Of a DNA stretch of 64,000 nt, positions 46,463-55,420 are shown one piece after another. A program made the position numbers and the translations under genes. Source of the DNA: Flavobacterium ajazii. Lineage in GTDB: Bacteria; Bacteroidota; Bacteroidia; Flavobacteriales; Flavobacteriaceae. Numbering within the stretch: position 1 is the first letter of the stretch; each line of letters opens with the position of its first letter. The stretch is from assembly GCF_010614725.1 (NCBI RefSeq), contig NZ_JAAEHL010000001.1:558001-622000 (forward strand), read 5' to 3'. The notes under the pieces were generated by a model. That model saw only the letters and a program-made list of their open reading frames with translations, was not told where the DNA came from and searched no databases.

Positions 46463-48070
46463 ATGAAAAGCTTTACACTTTCCGCAATCTTAATTATCTG
46501 TTTATTAATTGTAACAACTGCAATTTCTAAAGACACTTTTTCTACTGAAAACAGAAAAACCAAAGCATACAGCTATGATACTCCAACAATTAATGATGGA
46601 ATATTAGCCGCATTTTTCAAAAAATATTCCAGTTTAAAAAAATATCAAAATGAAGTCACGGCACTTTATAAAGACAAAGCCTATCAGTCGATTTGGTACG
46701 AATCTAATGAAATCAATGAATTGGGGTATTTATTGTATCATAAATTAAATATGGTCAATGACGAAGGAGTTGAAATTAATTTTCCCTATAAAAATATAAT
46801 CGGTCAGATTTTTAATGAAAATGCCGAAGAGAAAATTTCTGAAACAGATACAGAATTATTTTTAAGCAGTATGTATATTATTTACGCTAAAAGTGTTTAT
46901 GAAGGACTTGACGGAAAAACGGTTAGTGATTTGGGCTGGTTTTTACCTAAAAAAGATATTTCTTACTCAACTTTACTCGACTCATTAATTATTAATCCTA
47001 AACTATTGAATAAAAATAATCAGGTACTTTTTAGTCAATATTACAAACTTCATGAGGTCTTAAAAAAATACAGAGCAATAGAAAAAAATAACACCTGGAC
47101 AACTATTACTATGGATATTCCATTCAAAGAATTAAGACCTGATGATACCTCAAATACAGTGGCGCAAATCAGACAAAGGCTAACAGTTGTAGGCGATCTG
47201 GCAAGAGATTCAAAAAGCAATATTTATGATGAAGAATTAATGGCAGGAGTATTAAAATACAAAAAAAGATATGGACTGATCCTTAATTATAAAATTACAA
47301 AAGACCATATTGATCAAATGAACGAACCCGTAAGCGACCGTATAAAAACACTTATGCTCAATATGGAACGTTGCCGATGGATTCCGCCATCATTAGAAAA
47401 GGGGCACGAATATGTAATGGTAAATATTCCTTCGTTTATGCTTTATTATGTTAGAAATGGCAATTTTGAAATTGAATCGAATGTATTTATTGGCACGCCA
47501 CTAACAAAAACAGTAATTTTTAGCGGTCAGATAGACCGAATTGTATTTAGCCCTTATTGGTACGTTCCGGCGAGCATTATCAAAAACGAACTGAAACTAA
47601 AAATGGCAGAAGACAAAAATTATTTGGCCGACCACAATATGGAATGGAATAATGGCAGAGTCAGACAGAAACCCGGTCCAAAAAACTCCTTAGGGCTTGT
47701 AAAATTTATGTTTCCTAATCCAAATGATATTTATTTGCATGATTCACCCGCCAAAAGTCTTTTTACTTTTGAAAAGCGCATATTTAGTCATGGATGTATT
47801 AATGTAATGAAAGCAAAAGAATTAGCAATTTCTATGCTAAAAGAATATAAAGACTGGCCGGTAGAAAAAATTAACGATGCTATGAATGGTGAAAAAGAGA
47901 TTACCTGTAAACTTACCACAAAAGTTCCCATATACATCGGATATTTTACTGCATGGGTAGACAGAGAAGGTCAAATCAATTTTTTTCCTGATGTTTATGA
48001 CAGAGACACACATCTAAATAGTGTTTTATTTCCGGATGATAAATCTTTCAAAACAGCACTTATGAAATAA
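46463..48070 (+). CDS. L,D-transpeptidase (YcbB-like)
   Basis: A 535-residue protein with an N-terminal hydrophobic signal (about 1-22). The layout follows YcbB: scaffold region (LYKDKAYQSIWYES), a peptidoglycan-binding-like segment (RQRLTVVGDLA) near 235-270 and a YkuD catalytic domain from about 320 with YLHDSP and RIFSHGCINV, nucleophile Cys445. It forms 3-3 cross-links or attaches proteins in peptidoglycan, in the periplasm. It stands alone with its own leader. The class is firm. Confidence 0.92.
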   Translation: MKSFTLSAILIICLLIVTTAISKDTFSTENRKTKAYSYDTPTINDGILAAFFKKYSSLKKYQNEVTALYKDKAYQSIWYESNEINELGYLLYHKLNMVNDEGVEINFPYKNIIGQIFNENAEEKISETDTELFLSSMYIIYAKSVYEGLDGKTVSDLGWFLPKKDISYSTLLDSLIINPKLLNKNNQVLFSQYYKLHEVLKKYRAIEKNNTWTTITMDIPFKELRPDDTSNTVAQIRQRLTVVGDLARDSKSNIYDEELMAGVLKYKKRYGLILNYKITKDHIDQMNEPVSDRIKTLMLNMERCRWIPPSLEKGHEYVMVNIPSFMLYYVRNGNFEIESNVFIGTPLTKTVIFSGQIDRIVFSPYWYVPASIIKNELKLKMAEDKNYLADHNMEWNNGRVRQKPGPKNSLGLVKFMFPNPNDIYLHDSPAKSLFTFEKRIFSHGCINVMKAKELAISMLKEYKDWPVEKINDAMNGEKEITCKLTTKVPIYIGYFTAWVDREGQINFFPDVYDRDTHLNSVLFPDDKSFKTALMK

Positions 48071-48116
48071 AACAAAAACTATTAACTATTTGATAACATT
48101 TAAGTTACTATAAATT

Positions 48117-48124
48117 TATATTTG
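48117..48124 (+). promoter_or_regulatory. -7 promoter box of the GH1 transcript
   Basis: TATATTTG matches TAnnTTTG exactly, with a TTG at 48090-48092 (24 bp upstream, slightly long). It would give a message starting near 48130, with a leader of about 135 nt before GH1. Confidence 0.5.
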
Positions 48125-48152
48125 TTTTCTTATTTTGAATAAAACAAATATT

Positions 48153-48236
48153 ATGAAATTCTTCAGCTTAAAATTTCTGGTTTCATTCAAAGAATGGCTT
48201 TTTCTAAGAGCAATGCACTCTTCATTCATTCATTAA
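48153..48236 (+). CDS. Possible 27-residue leader peptide before GH1
   Basis: ATG at 48153 opens a 27-codon frame (MKFFSLKFLVSFKEWLFLRA, then MHSSFIH) that ends at TAA 48234-48236, inside the GH1 leader and 28 bp before its start. The peptide is hydrophobic and basic. It may be a real small protein, a regulatory leader, or chance; the position just after a strong -7 box is the only support. Confidence 0.35.
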   Translation: MKFFSLKFLVSFKEWLFLRAMHSSFIH

Positions 48237-48264
48237 TTTTCAAAATCAAGGAAAATACATTTGA

Positions 48265-49635
48265 ATGAATAAATTAGAGAAGTCATTTTTAAATAAGGAT
48301 CAATTTGGTTCTGATTTTCTATGGGGCGTTTCGACTGCCGCTTTTCAAATAGAAGGTGCACATGATGCAGACGGAAAAGGTCTTTCAATATGGGATGTTT
48401 TTACCAAACAAAAAGGTAAAATAAAAAATGGTCACCATGCCATAAATGCTTGTGATTTTTATAATTGTTATAAAGACGACATCCATTTAATCCGCGAATT
48501 AAACATTCCAAATTTTAGATTTTCTATTAGCTGGTCACGTATAATGCCTACTGGTCAGTATCCTGTCAATCAGGCAGGCATAGATTACTACAATAAAATA
48601 ATCGATTTTTTACTGGAATGTAATATTGAACCGTGGGTGACACTTTACCACTGGGATTTGCCGCATGCCCTTGAAGTAAAAGGAGGATGGACAAACAGAG
48701 AATGTGCATCCTGGTTTTCTGATTACGCAGAAGTATGTGCTCAGCATTTTGGTGATCGTGTAAAAAACTGGATGGTCATAAACGAACCTTCTGTTTTTAC
48801 GGGTGCAGGATATTTTCTCGGCATTCATGCTCCCGGAAAAAAAGGTATTACCAATTACTTGAAAGCTATCCATCACGTAACTTTAGCTACAACTGCCGGC
48901 GCAAAAAAACTAAGACAATACATTCCTGATGCCAATATCGGTACTACGTTCTCATGCACTCATATTGAACCATTTTCAGATAAACCAGCAGATGTTCAGG
49001 CTGCAAAACGTGTCGACACCTTATTAAATAGAACTTTTATAGAACCTATCTTAGGGCGCGGATACCCACAGGAAGATCTTCCTGTCCTTAAAAAACTCAA
49101 TAGTTATATTCAGGGAGAGGACCTTAGTAATTTAGCTTTTGACTTTGATTTCATAGGGCTTCAGTGCTATACCCGTGAGATTGTAAAATCATCCCTGCTT
49201 ATACCCTACATAGGTGCCGAATTAGTGAGCGCCGAAAAAAGAAACGTTATCTCGACTGAAATGGGTTGGGAAATTTATCCTCCTGCCCTTTATCATATTC
49301 TTCAGAAATTTAATTCTTATGGAGAAATTAAAAAACTAATTGTTACCGAAAACGGGGCTGCATTTCCTGATACTGTTACTAACGGAAAAGTATATGATAT
49401 TAAACGAACTCATTATATACAAGATCATTTAGAGCAATTACTTAAAGCAAAAAAAGAAGGCTGTAAAATAGACGGTTATTTTGTCTGGAGTCTTACCGAC
49501 AATTTTGAATGGGCAGAAGGTTACAATGCAAGGTTCGGATTGGTTCATATTGATTTTGAAACCCAAAAACGAACCATCAAACAATCCGGAATCTGGTTTC
49601 GGGATTTTTTAGAACACAATACTCAAATTATATAA
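48265..49635 (+). CDS. bglA: GH1 beta-glucosidase
   Basis: A 456-residue cytoplasmic GH1 enzyme. Motifs are FLWGVSTAAFQIEG, FRFSISWSRIMP, acid/base Glu174 in VINEPSVF, nucleophile Glu362 in IVTENGAA and the C-terminal DNFEWAEGYNARFGLVHID. It hydrolyses beta-glucosides such as cellobiose to glucose. The length is the usual one for the family and no signal peptide is seen. It has its own promoter and no dedicated transporter next to it. Confidence 0.96.
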   Translation: MNKLEKSFLNKDQFGSDFLWGVSTAAFQIEGAHDADGKGLSIWDVFTKQKGKIKNGHHAINACDFYNCYKDDIHLIRELNIPNFRFSISWSRIMPTGQYPVNQAGIDYYNKIIDFLLECNIEPWVTLYHWDLPHALEVKGGWTNRECASWFSDYAEVCAQHFGDRVKNWMVINEPSVFTGAGYFLGIHAPGKKGITNYLKAIHHVTLATTAGAKKLRQYIPDANIGTTFSCTHIEPFSDKPADVQAAKRVDTLLNRTFIEPILGRGYPQEDLPVLKKLNSYIQGEDLSNLAFDFDFIGLQCYTREIVKSSLLIPYIGAELVSAEKRNVISTEMGWEIYPPALYHILQKFNSYGEIKKLIVTENGAAFPDTVTNGKVYDIKRTHYIQDHLEQLLKAKKEGCKIDGYFVWSLTDNFEWAEGYNARFGLVHIDFETQKRTIKQSGIWFRDFLEHNTQII

Positions 49636-49670
49636 TTAAGAGCTTAAAATTATATAAATACATCCGTTTT

Positions 49671-49712
49671 ATCATCCTTATATTTACTTACTACATTAAA
49701 TTTAAGGATGAT
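49671..49712 (+). promoter_or_regulatory. Hairpin covering the start codon of the small membrane-protein gene
   Basis: ATCATCCTTA (49671-49680) is perfectly complementary to TAAGGATGAT (49703-49712) across 22 nt. The right arm includes the AAGG and first ATG of the downstream gene, so folding of the message would hide the start. Two further ATGs follow immediately. Confidence 0.4.
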
Positions 49713-50106
49713 GATGGATATTTCAACGCAAATCTTCTGGCTATTTACCCTGGCTATACCCATTGCATGCATCAGCTGGACAGTTACTAACGAAGAAGTA
49801 TTTCGTGAACCTAGAGAATGGTGTATAAATCATTCTCAAAACAACAGGAAATATTTAAACAGGAAGTTTTTTTATCTCTTTACCTGTGAATATTGTTTCA
49901 GTCACTACATTACTCTGTTTTTTATTCTTTTTTGCAACTTCAGGCTTCTGATACCAGATTGGAGGGGCTATATTATAGCTGGATTTTCGCTTGTATTTTT
50001 GGCAAATATTTACATGAGTTTTTTTGCTTTATTAAGACAGACTATTAAAAAAGAAAAGGTTGAAATTAAAAAAATTGAAACCGATACAAGCGAATCTCAG
50101 GAATAA
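49708..50106 (+). CDS. Small conserved membrane protein with REPREWC and CEYCFSHY motifs
   Basis: A 132-residue protein with hydrophobic segments at about 8-26, 64-82 and 88-108 and a charged, coiled C-terminus (KKEKVEIKKIETD). Between the first two segments are EVFREPREWC and FYLFTCEYCFSHYITLF; the CxxC next to His resembles DUF1360-like membrane proteins, where Cys and His may bind metal. I do not know the function. It starts with three successive ATGs; the first is given. It lies 72 bp after GH1 with a hairpin over the start. Confidence 0.75.
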   Translation: MMMDISTQIFWLFTLAIPIACISWTVTNEEVFREPREWCINHSQNNRKYLNRKFFYLFTCEYCFSHYITLFFILFCNFRLLIPDWRGYIIAGFSLVFLANIYMSFFALLRQTIKKEKVEIKKIETDTSESQE

Positions 50107-50327
50107 AACAAAAAAATACAACAACCTTTATTACAGATACTTACTTCAAAAAAAACTTTTATAATGAATTCTTAAGAAAACTGAAAAAACTTTTTTTTTA
50201 ATCAGATTTTTTAACGTAATTTTAGCATATACAGATCGCATATGTTTTTAACATTCTAAAAATAAGAAGATTACACTTTTTCAGATTACCCGCCCTTTGT
50301 AGAATATTCATTTTAAAAAAAGAACCT

Positions 50328-51449
50328 ATGAAAGTAAGTAAATTGATGTTTTTCGTTTTTTTCGTTTTAACTTTTCAATCCTTTGCCCAAGTTTATACTG
50401 ACAAAATAGTTGGTAAAAAAAATGAGGAGCTTATTGACAGCTTAAAAGTTGAAGATTATCCATATGCTTTACCTATCTGGGGAGAAAAAGTAGCACAAAA
50501 AGGCTATAAACTTCCTTATTCTGCAGGAGTTTCTGTGAACTGGTTTTGGCAGAAATCTGAAATTGTTATTAATAATCTTGACGTAGGTTTTAATGGCGGA
50601 ACAAAATATAATCTGGATGAAATTGTTCGATTTGAAAAATCTTATGTTGAAGCAAGCGCACTAACCATAAGACCTGACATTTGGCTGCTTCCTTTTTTAA
50701 ATATTTACGGAATTTTTGGAAAAGCTAACACCTCTACTAAAATTAGTGCCGGAATCTGGGTGCCTGATGCAGATAATAACTGGTCGAAAATTACAAGTTT
50801 TAATACCCAGGCAAACTTCAATGCTACAACTTTTGGTCTTGGTATGACTCCCACAATTGGCATTGGCGGAGGGTGGTTTGCTCTCGATATGAATATGGCA
50901 TGGACGGATATTAGTTCTCTGGACAAACCTGCTTTTTCATACATTTTTGGACCAAGGTTGGGTAAGACTTTTAAATTTAATAAACCTGAACAAAATATTG
51001 CCGTTTGGGTTGGCGGTTTCAGAGTACATATATCAGGAGATACAAATGGAGACTTGCCTTTATCAGATTTTATAAATCTGGATAATGCCCAGCAAAAAGT
51101 GGATGACGGTTTTGCAAAAGTGGCCGAAAACCAAACAAAAGTAGATAACTGGTGGGATGGCTTAACCCCTGCAGAGCAAAAAAATCCGGTCAATGTTGCC
51201 AAACACAATACAGCAAACAGAGCTTTAGAAAGTGCAGGAAATATTTTGACTTCTTTAGACGGAGCTTTGAGTACGGTTGAAACTTCATCTGTACAATACT
51301 CACTTCAAAAAAGACCAAAAGATATGTGGAATTTTATTGTAGGCTCTCAATACCAATACAATAAACATTTTATGTTTCGTGCAGAATGTGGTTTCTTAGG
51401 CAGCCGTACTCAGGTATTAGGAAGTTTACAATACCGTTTTGGACTTTAA
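50328..51449 (+). CDS. Outer-membrane beta-barrel protein with an extracellular helical insert
   Basis: A 373-residue protein with a signal peptide ending at SFAQ (residue 21). Alternating aromatic strands across 60-230 and 320-373 and a terminal QYRFGL indicate a barrel. A polar helical stretch at about 250-315 (NLDNAQQKVDDGFAKVAEN) would form a long loop. No specific family is recognised. It starts a two-gene unit with a second barrel protein 9 bp downstream. Confidence 0.75.
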   Translation: MKVSKLMFFVFFVLTFQSFAQVYTDKIVGKKNEELIDSLKVEDYPYALPIWGEKVAQKGYKLPYSAGVSVNWFWQKSEIVINNLDVGFNGGTKYNLDEIVRFEKSYVEASALTIRPDIWLLPFLNIYGIFGKANTSTKISAGIWVPDADNNWSKITSFNTQANFNATTFGLGMTPTIGIGGGWFALDMNMAWTDISSLDKPAFSYIFGPRLGKTFKFNKPEQNIAVWVGGFRVHISGDTNGDLPLSDFINLDNAQQKVDDGFAKVAENQTKVDNWWDGLTPAEQKNPVNVAKHNTANRALESAGNILTSLDGALSTVETSSVQYSLQKRPKDMWNFIVGSQYQYNKHFMFRAECGFLGSRTQVLGSLQYRFGL

Positions 51450-51458
51450 TTCAGTCAT

Positions 51459-52217
51459 ATGAAAAAGGTTTTGCTAATCACTTTTACTTTCTTTTGTTTT
51501 GCTTCGGCACAATCACAGGTTTTGATTTCCTTACTTTTTGGAGATAAACTTAATTCTCCTTTTTTGGAATTCGGTTTAGAAGGCGGAGCTAATTTTTCAA
51601 CTATTTCAAATCAGGAAACTTCCGGAACTAATGTCGGTTTTAACCTTGGCTTTTATTTCGATTTTAAATCCAAAAAGAACCCAGCCTGGATGATCAATAC
51701 AGGGGTAATTGTTAAATCACCAATGGGAGCTAAAGGTATTCCTGTATATTCTTTAGATAATGAAGATTTAGACAATACATTTGATGGCGGAAGTATTGAT
51801 CGGGAAATTCGTTATTTTAATGTTCCCATCTTAATTAAATACCAGTTTAGAAATAATATTTATTTGAAAGCCGGTCCGCAATTTGGTTTATTAGCCAAAG
51901 CCTTTGATGAATTTAGGAAAGAAGTAGATGGTGATGATGTAACTTATAAAAACAACATACGAGATAAAATACATGTCATAGATGCCGGTATTGCCATTGG
52001 CACCGGATATCATCTGAATGTTGGAAATGGCTTAAACATAACTGCTCAATATTATTATGGCTTAGTTCCTTTGATGAAAGGAGATTCAAGTCCAAACCAA
52101 TACAACAGATCTTTTTATATAACAGCAGGAATACCAATAGGAAAAGGAAAAGCTGCAAAAAAACGAGCAGAAAAAGAAGCTTTAGAAAAAGTGATTCTGC
52201 CGGAAGAAGAAAAATAA
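51459..52217 (+). CDS. PorT-like outer-membrane beta-barrel protein
   Basis: A 252-residue protein with a signal peptide ending near SQVL. It shows the pattern of the PorT-like barrel family: FGLEGGANFSTISNQE, GFNLGFYFDFKS, IRYFNVPILIKYQF and LKAGPQFGLLAKA. After the last strand (ITAGIPIGKG) a charged C-terminal tail rich in Lys and Glu remains. The role is unknown. It is convergent with the surface-antigen gene downstream. Confidence 0.82.
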   Translation: MKKVLLITFTFFCFASAQSQVLISLLFGDKLNSPFLEFGLEGGANFSTISNQETSGTNVGFNLGFYFDFKSKKNPAWMINTGVIVKSPMGAKGIPVYSLDNEDLDNTFDGGSIDREIRYFNVPILIKYQFRNNIYLKAGPQFGLLAKAFDEFRKEVDGDDVTYKNNIRDKIHVIDAGIAIGTGYHLNVGNGLNITAQYYYGLVPLMKGDSSPNQYNRSFYITAGIPIGKGKAAKKRAEKEALEKVILPEEEK

Positions 52218-52284
52218 TTGGAAAATAATATTTTACTGAGCGGTAGCTTTTAACATCAAAAAACAACAAAATTTATTATAAATC

Positions 52285-53451
52285 TTATCGCATCCAATTA
52301 CTTCCAAAAACAATATAGTAAGCCCATTCTTCAGGACCTTTAGCAACATCTATACCCATTCTTAATTTGAATTTACGGGCTATTAAATACCTGAAACCTG
52401 TTCCATAATTGTAGACTACAGGTTTAGCAAACGCTTTGTCCCAATCATTAAATGCGCTGGCTACACCGCCAAATCCCATAAGACTCCATCTTCTGTATAA
52501 ATCCCATCTAAATTCTGTTTCGGTAACTAAGCTTGTTTTTCCCATATATCTGGCCGCAGGAACCCCTCTTAAATTAATTCCTGGCAAAAGATAAAAAGGA
52601 GGACTCCCAAAGGCCCGCTCTCCTTCAATCCTCAAACCACCTATTAACTTTTTTGTAATCGGATAATATCCGATTGCTGAAAAATTTACCCTCCAGGCAT
52701 CATAATCACTTCCGATTGCATTATCTGACCAGAAAAAATCTGATTGTATCCTTATTCCTTTATCAGGTGTAAAAATATTATCCCGCCCGTCAAACTGAAT
52801 CGCTCCTCCAAGCTGACTTACAGTACTTTTTATATCTTCCGGCTGTACGAAAGGTGGAGGAATATTTATATTTGGCAAATTGATTTTAGAATTTAAAAAA
52901 AGATATTGAGGCCCTGCACTCCATTTTGCATTATTAAATTGCTTCAACCATTGGGTATAAAATATAAATGTTTTAAAATTGAGTTTAAATTCCTCGTCGT
53001 TTTTATTTGGTAAATTATTTGCATAAAATGATAAGTTCATATTGCCATAACCTGCCATAACACGATATAATATTCTCGGTTTTATCAAAGTAGCGGAACG
53101 AAAAGCACCAGCCATCCAGCTTTTGTTTGCTGTATACATTCCTATTCCACCAGTAATATCAGGATTTATGAATCTTTTTTTTCCGTTTTCATCAATTACC
53201 GGAGCATGTTTTTTAAGAAAGACAGGAACGACTGCTCCTCCAAAACCTCCTACTGCCGGTTCTGTTATAATAGTAGGTACTACAATAAAACCATGTGCAT
53301 ATATAATGTAATCACTTAAATCAAATGCGCCATCAAGAGAATCTTTTAAGCTAACACGCTCGTCTTTTTGTCCCAACATCACATTTAATGACAAAAGAAA
53401 AAAAATACTTGTTAGGGTAGCTATTTTTTGAAAACGCTTTGTTTTTTTCAT
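52285..53451 (-). CDS. BamA/TamA-like surface-antigen (D15) barrel protein without POTRA domains
   Basis: A 388-residue protein with a signal peptide ending near MLGQ. Barrel strands run across the whole length, with GGAIQFDGRDNIFTPDKGIR and GLRIEGERAFGSPPFYLLPG, typical of the bacterial surface antigen family, and ending in YIVFGSNWMR. No POTRA repeats fit in the short N-terminal region (about 30-60), so it is not a complete assembly factor. The function is unknown; a lipid or enzyme-carrier role is possible. Confidence 0.8.
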   Translation of the reverse strand: MKKTKRFQKIATLTSIFFLLSLNVMLGQKDERVSLKDSLDGAFDLSDYIIYAHGFIVVPTIITEPAVGGFGGAVVPVFLKKHAPVIDENGKKRFINPDITGGIGMYTANKSWMAGAFRSATLIKPRILYRVMAGYGNMNLSFYANNLPNKNDEEFKLNFKTFIFYTQWLKQFNNAKWSAGPQYLFLNSKINLPNINIPPPFVQPEDIKSTVSQLGGAIQFDGRDNIFTPDKGIRIQSDFFWSDNAIGSDYDAWRVNFSAIGYYPITKKLIGGLRIEGERAFGSPPFYLLPGINLRGVPAARYMGKTSLVTETEFRWDLYRRWSLMGFGGVASAFNDWDKAFAKPVVYNYGTGFRYLIARKFKLRMGIDVAKGPEEWAYYIVFGSNWMR

Positions 53452-53508
53452 ACATAGAATCTTAACATTTCACATCCATTCATTTGAAAACAATAAGATT
53501 ATTTATAG

Positions 53509-53516
53509 CAAATTTA
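53509..53516 (-). promoter_or_regulatory. -7 promoter box of the surface-antigen gene
   Basis: On the minus strand TAAATTTG matches TAnnTTTG exactly, 58 bp before the start codon. No convincing -33 TTG was seen in the overlapping AraC gene end. Confidence 0.4.
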
Positions 53517-53520
53517 TTTT

Positions 53521-54696
53521 TTAAGCTATAGCGTTATTTGCTTTATCGGTATTTCCTCTTATCAGTTTAAAATATTCTGATGGAGATTTTCCGGTATGCT
53601 TTATAAAAGCTCTGAAACAAGTAGTCCTTGATTTAAATCCTGCACCCCAAGCCATTCCTTCCAGAGATAAATCTTTCCATTCCGGGTCATTAATTCTCTC
53701 ATTAAAATATTCTATTCTTTTAAGATTTACGTAATCCTGAAAGTGAAGATTGAATTCTGAATTAATTAGATTTGAAAGATGGTGCACTGTGATTCCGGTT
53801 TCATCAGACAAATCACGAATTACAAAATCCTTTTTTAAAAAGAGTTTTTTGTTTCTAAAAACATTATCCAGTTTTATTAGATACTCTTCTTTTTTTTCTG
53901 GTGTTAATTCTTTAACTAATGAAAGAGTATTTATGTTTTCATCTGTTTTATTATCATGGGAATCATCTTTTATCATATCTAAGTTTTCCAATGAATCATT
54001 GTGAAAAATTTGTGGCTTAAAATAGAGCCATCCTACAGTAAAAACCAAAACAGATGATATCAAAATATAGCATACAAAATCCCCTCCTTTAATTTTACTA
54101 ATCAAAAAATAATGAACAAAAAGTGTAGAAAACAAAAACAATATTATCAAATTATAAAGCTTTATCCACCTGAAGACTTTTATTCTGTTAAACTGATTTG
54201 ATTTAAAACTTTTCAAGTCATAATTTAAAATCATCATAGTCTGGCAAAAGGCATAAATTAGCCAAATACTAATACTTAAGACAGAAAAAGGATTATTTAT
54301 TTTAACCGATAAATATTCTATACCAGGAACATCAATATAATTGCAAGCCCAAACAATGAATGTGAGACTAAAATAGAATATAAACGGTAAAATATGCAGC
54401 CAGTCATATTTTCTAAATATCCTGTCTGAAAATAAAACACTTCTGACATATAAGAAAGCAGAAGGCGCTACTAAAAAAATAAAAGATTTTGTAATCATTA
54501 ACAGATCTGGAAACTTTTTAAAGATATTAGCCCATAAGTAAAAATTATAAACACTTACAACAGCAAGACTAAATAGAAACAGACCTAAAAAAAAGCTTTT
54601 GGAATAGTTTTTTTTCGAAAAAAGAACCATAAATGATGTAGCAAATCCAACAATTGCTGCTATAAAAAAGAAAAGAGAAAGTACAATATCCAGCAT
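53521..54696 (-). CDS. Membrane-bound AraC-family transcriptional regulator
   Basis: A 391-residue protein. Seven hydrophobic helices fill residues about 3-235, and the C-terminal 100 residues are an AraC-type double helix-turn-helix (FVIRDLSDETGITVHHLSN; LEGMAWGAGFKSRTTCFRAF; TGKSPSEYFK). Such fused membrane sensors are common in Bacteroidota. The signal and target genes are unknown. A 13-bp perfect inverted repeat 70-105 bp upstream may be its own operator. Confidence 0.88.
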   Translation of the reverse strand: MLDIVLSLFFFIAAIVGFATSFMVLFSKKNYSKSFFLGLFLFSLAVVSVYNFYLWANIFKKFPDLLMITKSFIFLVAPSAFLYVRSVLFSDRIFRKYDWLHILPFIFYFSLTFIVWACNYIDVPGIEYLSVKINNPFSVLSISIWLIYAFCQTMMILNYDLKSFKSNQFNRIKVFRWIKLYNLIILFLFSTLFVHYFLISKIKGGDFVCYILISSVLVFTVGWLYFKPQIFHNDSLENLDMIKDDSHDNKTDENINTLSLVKELTPEKKEEYLIKLDNVFRNKKLFLKKDFVIRDLSDETGITVHHLSNLINSEFNLHFQDYVNLKRIEYFNERINDPEWKDLSLEGMAWGAGFKSRTTCFRAFIKHTGKSPSEYFKLIRGNTDKANNAIA

Positions 54697-54765
54697 AATC
54701 TTTTAATCTTGATTTTACAATATATTTCTCTATTTAAAATTTGAGAAACCTGAACTATCAAAGGC

Positions 54766-54801
54766 TTTATACTTATTTCTGAAAGCACAAATAAGTATAA
54801 A
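54766..54801. repeat. 13-bp perfect inverted repeat upstream of the AraC gene
   Basis: TTTATACTTATTT (54766-54778) and AAATAAGTATAAA (54789-54801) with a 10-nt loop. No T run follows on the minus strand, so it is unlike a standard terminator; it could be an operator for the AraC regulator or the end of the DUF4136 message. Confidence 0.6.
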
Positions 54802-54838
54802 TACCTTGTGCATTTTATTTATGTACTAAACTAATAAG

Positions 54839-55420
54839 CTATTTTTTTTCTGCTCCCGGAGGAAAACCTTCCAGAATTTTTTTGATAGCACCATTTATAA
54901 ATTCTTCAGGATTATCAGGCTTACTGTCAATTTCGGCATTACCGATTCCCTGCCAAACCAATTTATCTGTTTTAGTAGAAACAATATCAATAATCAGCGA
55001 GCCATCAACATAATCATAAGTATTGAATGTTGTAGTACCGCTGGCCATCATACCACCACCGCCCCAATATCCGTATGGGCGATACATACCTCCGTAGCCA
55101 TAATAATTTGAATTAGCTGAAACCGAAGTTTTGTTTTTTAAGATAGAAACCGCATTTACTTTTAAATCTGGGTTACTTGTAGATTCTGTAAAACCTTTTG
55201 CGGTCATTTCGGCACGAATTGCTTTTGCTACACGATCAACATTTAATTGGTTTACCTGACCTTCCTGAGCTTTTAAATCAAAAACTGCAAAAGTTTTGAA
55301 TTCACTAAAGTTGATTGCGTGATCATAATCTTTTGTGACATTTACTGTTGGAGAACAGCTGAAAAACAAACCCAATAAAAACACTGTAATTGTACGAAGA
55401 TTCTTTCTTTTAATATTCAT
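54839..55420 (-). CDS. DUF4136 lipoprotein
   Basis: A 193-residue lipoprotein (Cys22, LFFSCSPTVNV). The DUF4136 pattern is clear: VTKDYDHAINFSEFKTFAVF, RAEMTAKGFTES, a Gly/Tyr-rich middle loop (YYGYGGMYRPYGYWGGGG), SLIIDIVSTKTDKLVWQG and an end with ILEGFPP. The family sits in the outer membrane or periplasm, with no firm function. It stands alone. Confidence 0.88.
   Translation of the reverse strand: MNIKRKNLRTITVFLLGLFFSCSPTVNVTKDYDHAINFSEFKTFAVFDLKAQEGQVNQLNVDRVAKAIRAEMTAKGFTESTSNPDLKVNAVSILKNKTSVSANSNYYGYGGMYRPYGYWGGGGMMASGTTTFNTYDYVDGSLIIDIVSTKTDKLVWQGIGNAEIDSKPDNPEEFINGAIKKILEGFPPGAEKK

Noticed and set aside
50705..51208. Minus-strand ORF of 167 codons
   Set aside because: It is antisense to an outer-membrane barrel gene with a clear signal peptide; the frame is open by chance from codon bias.
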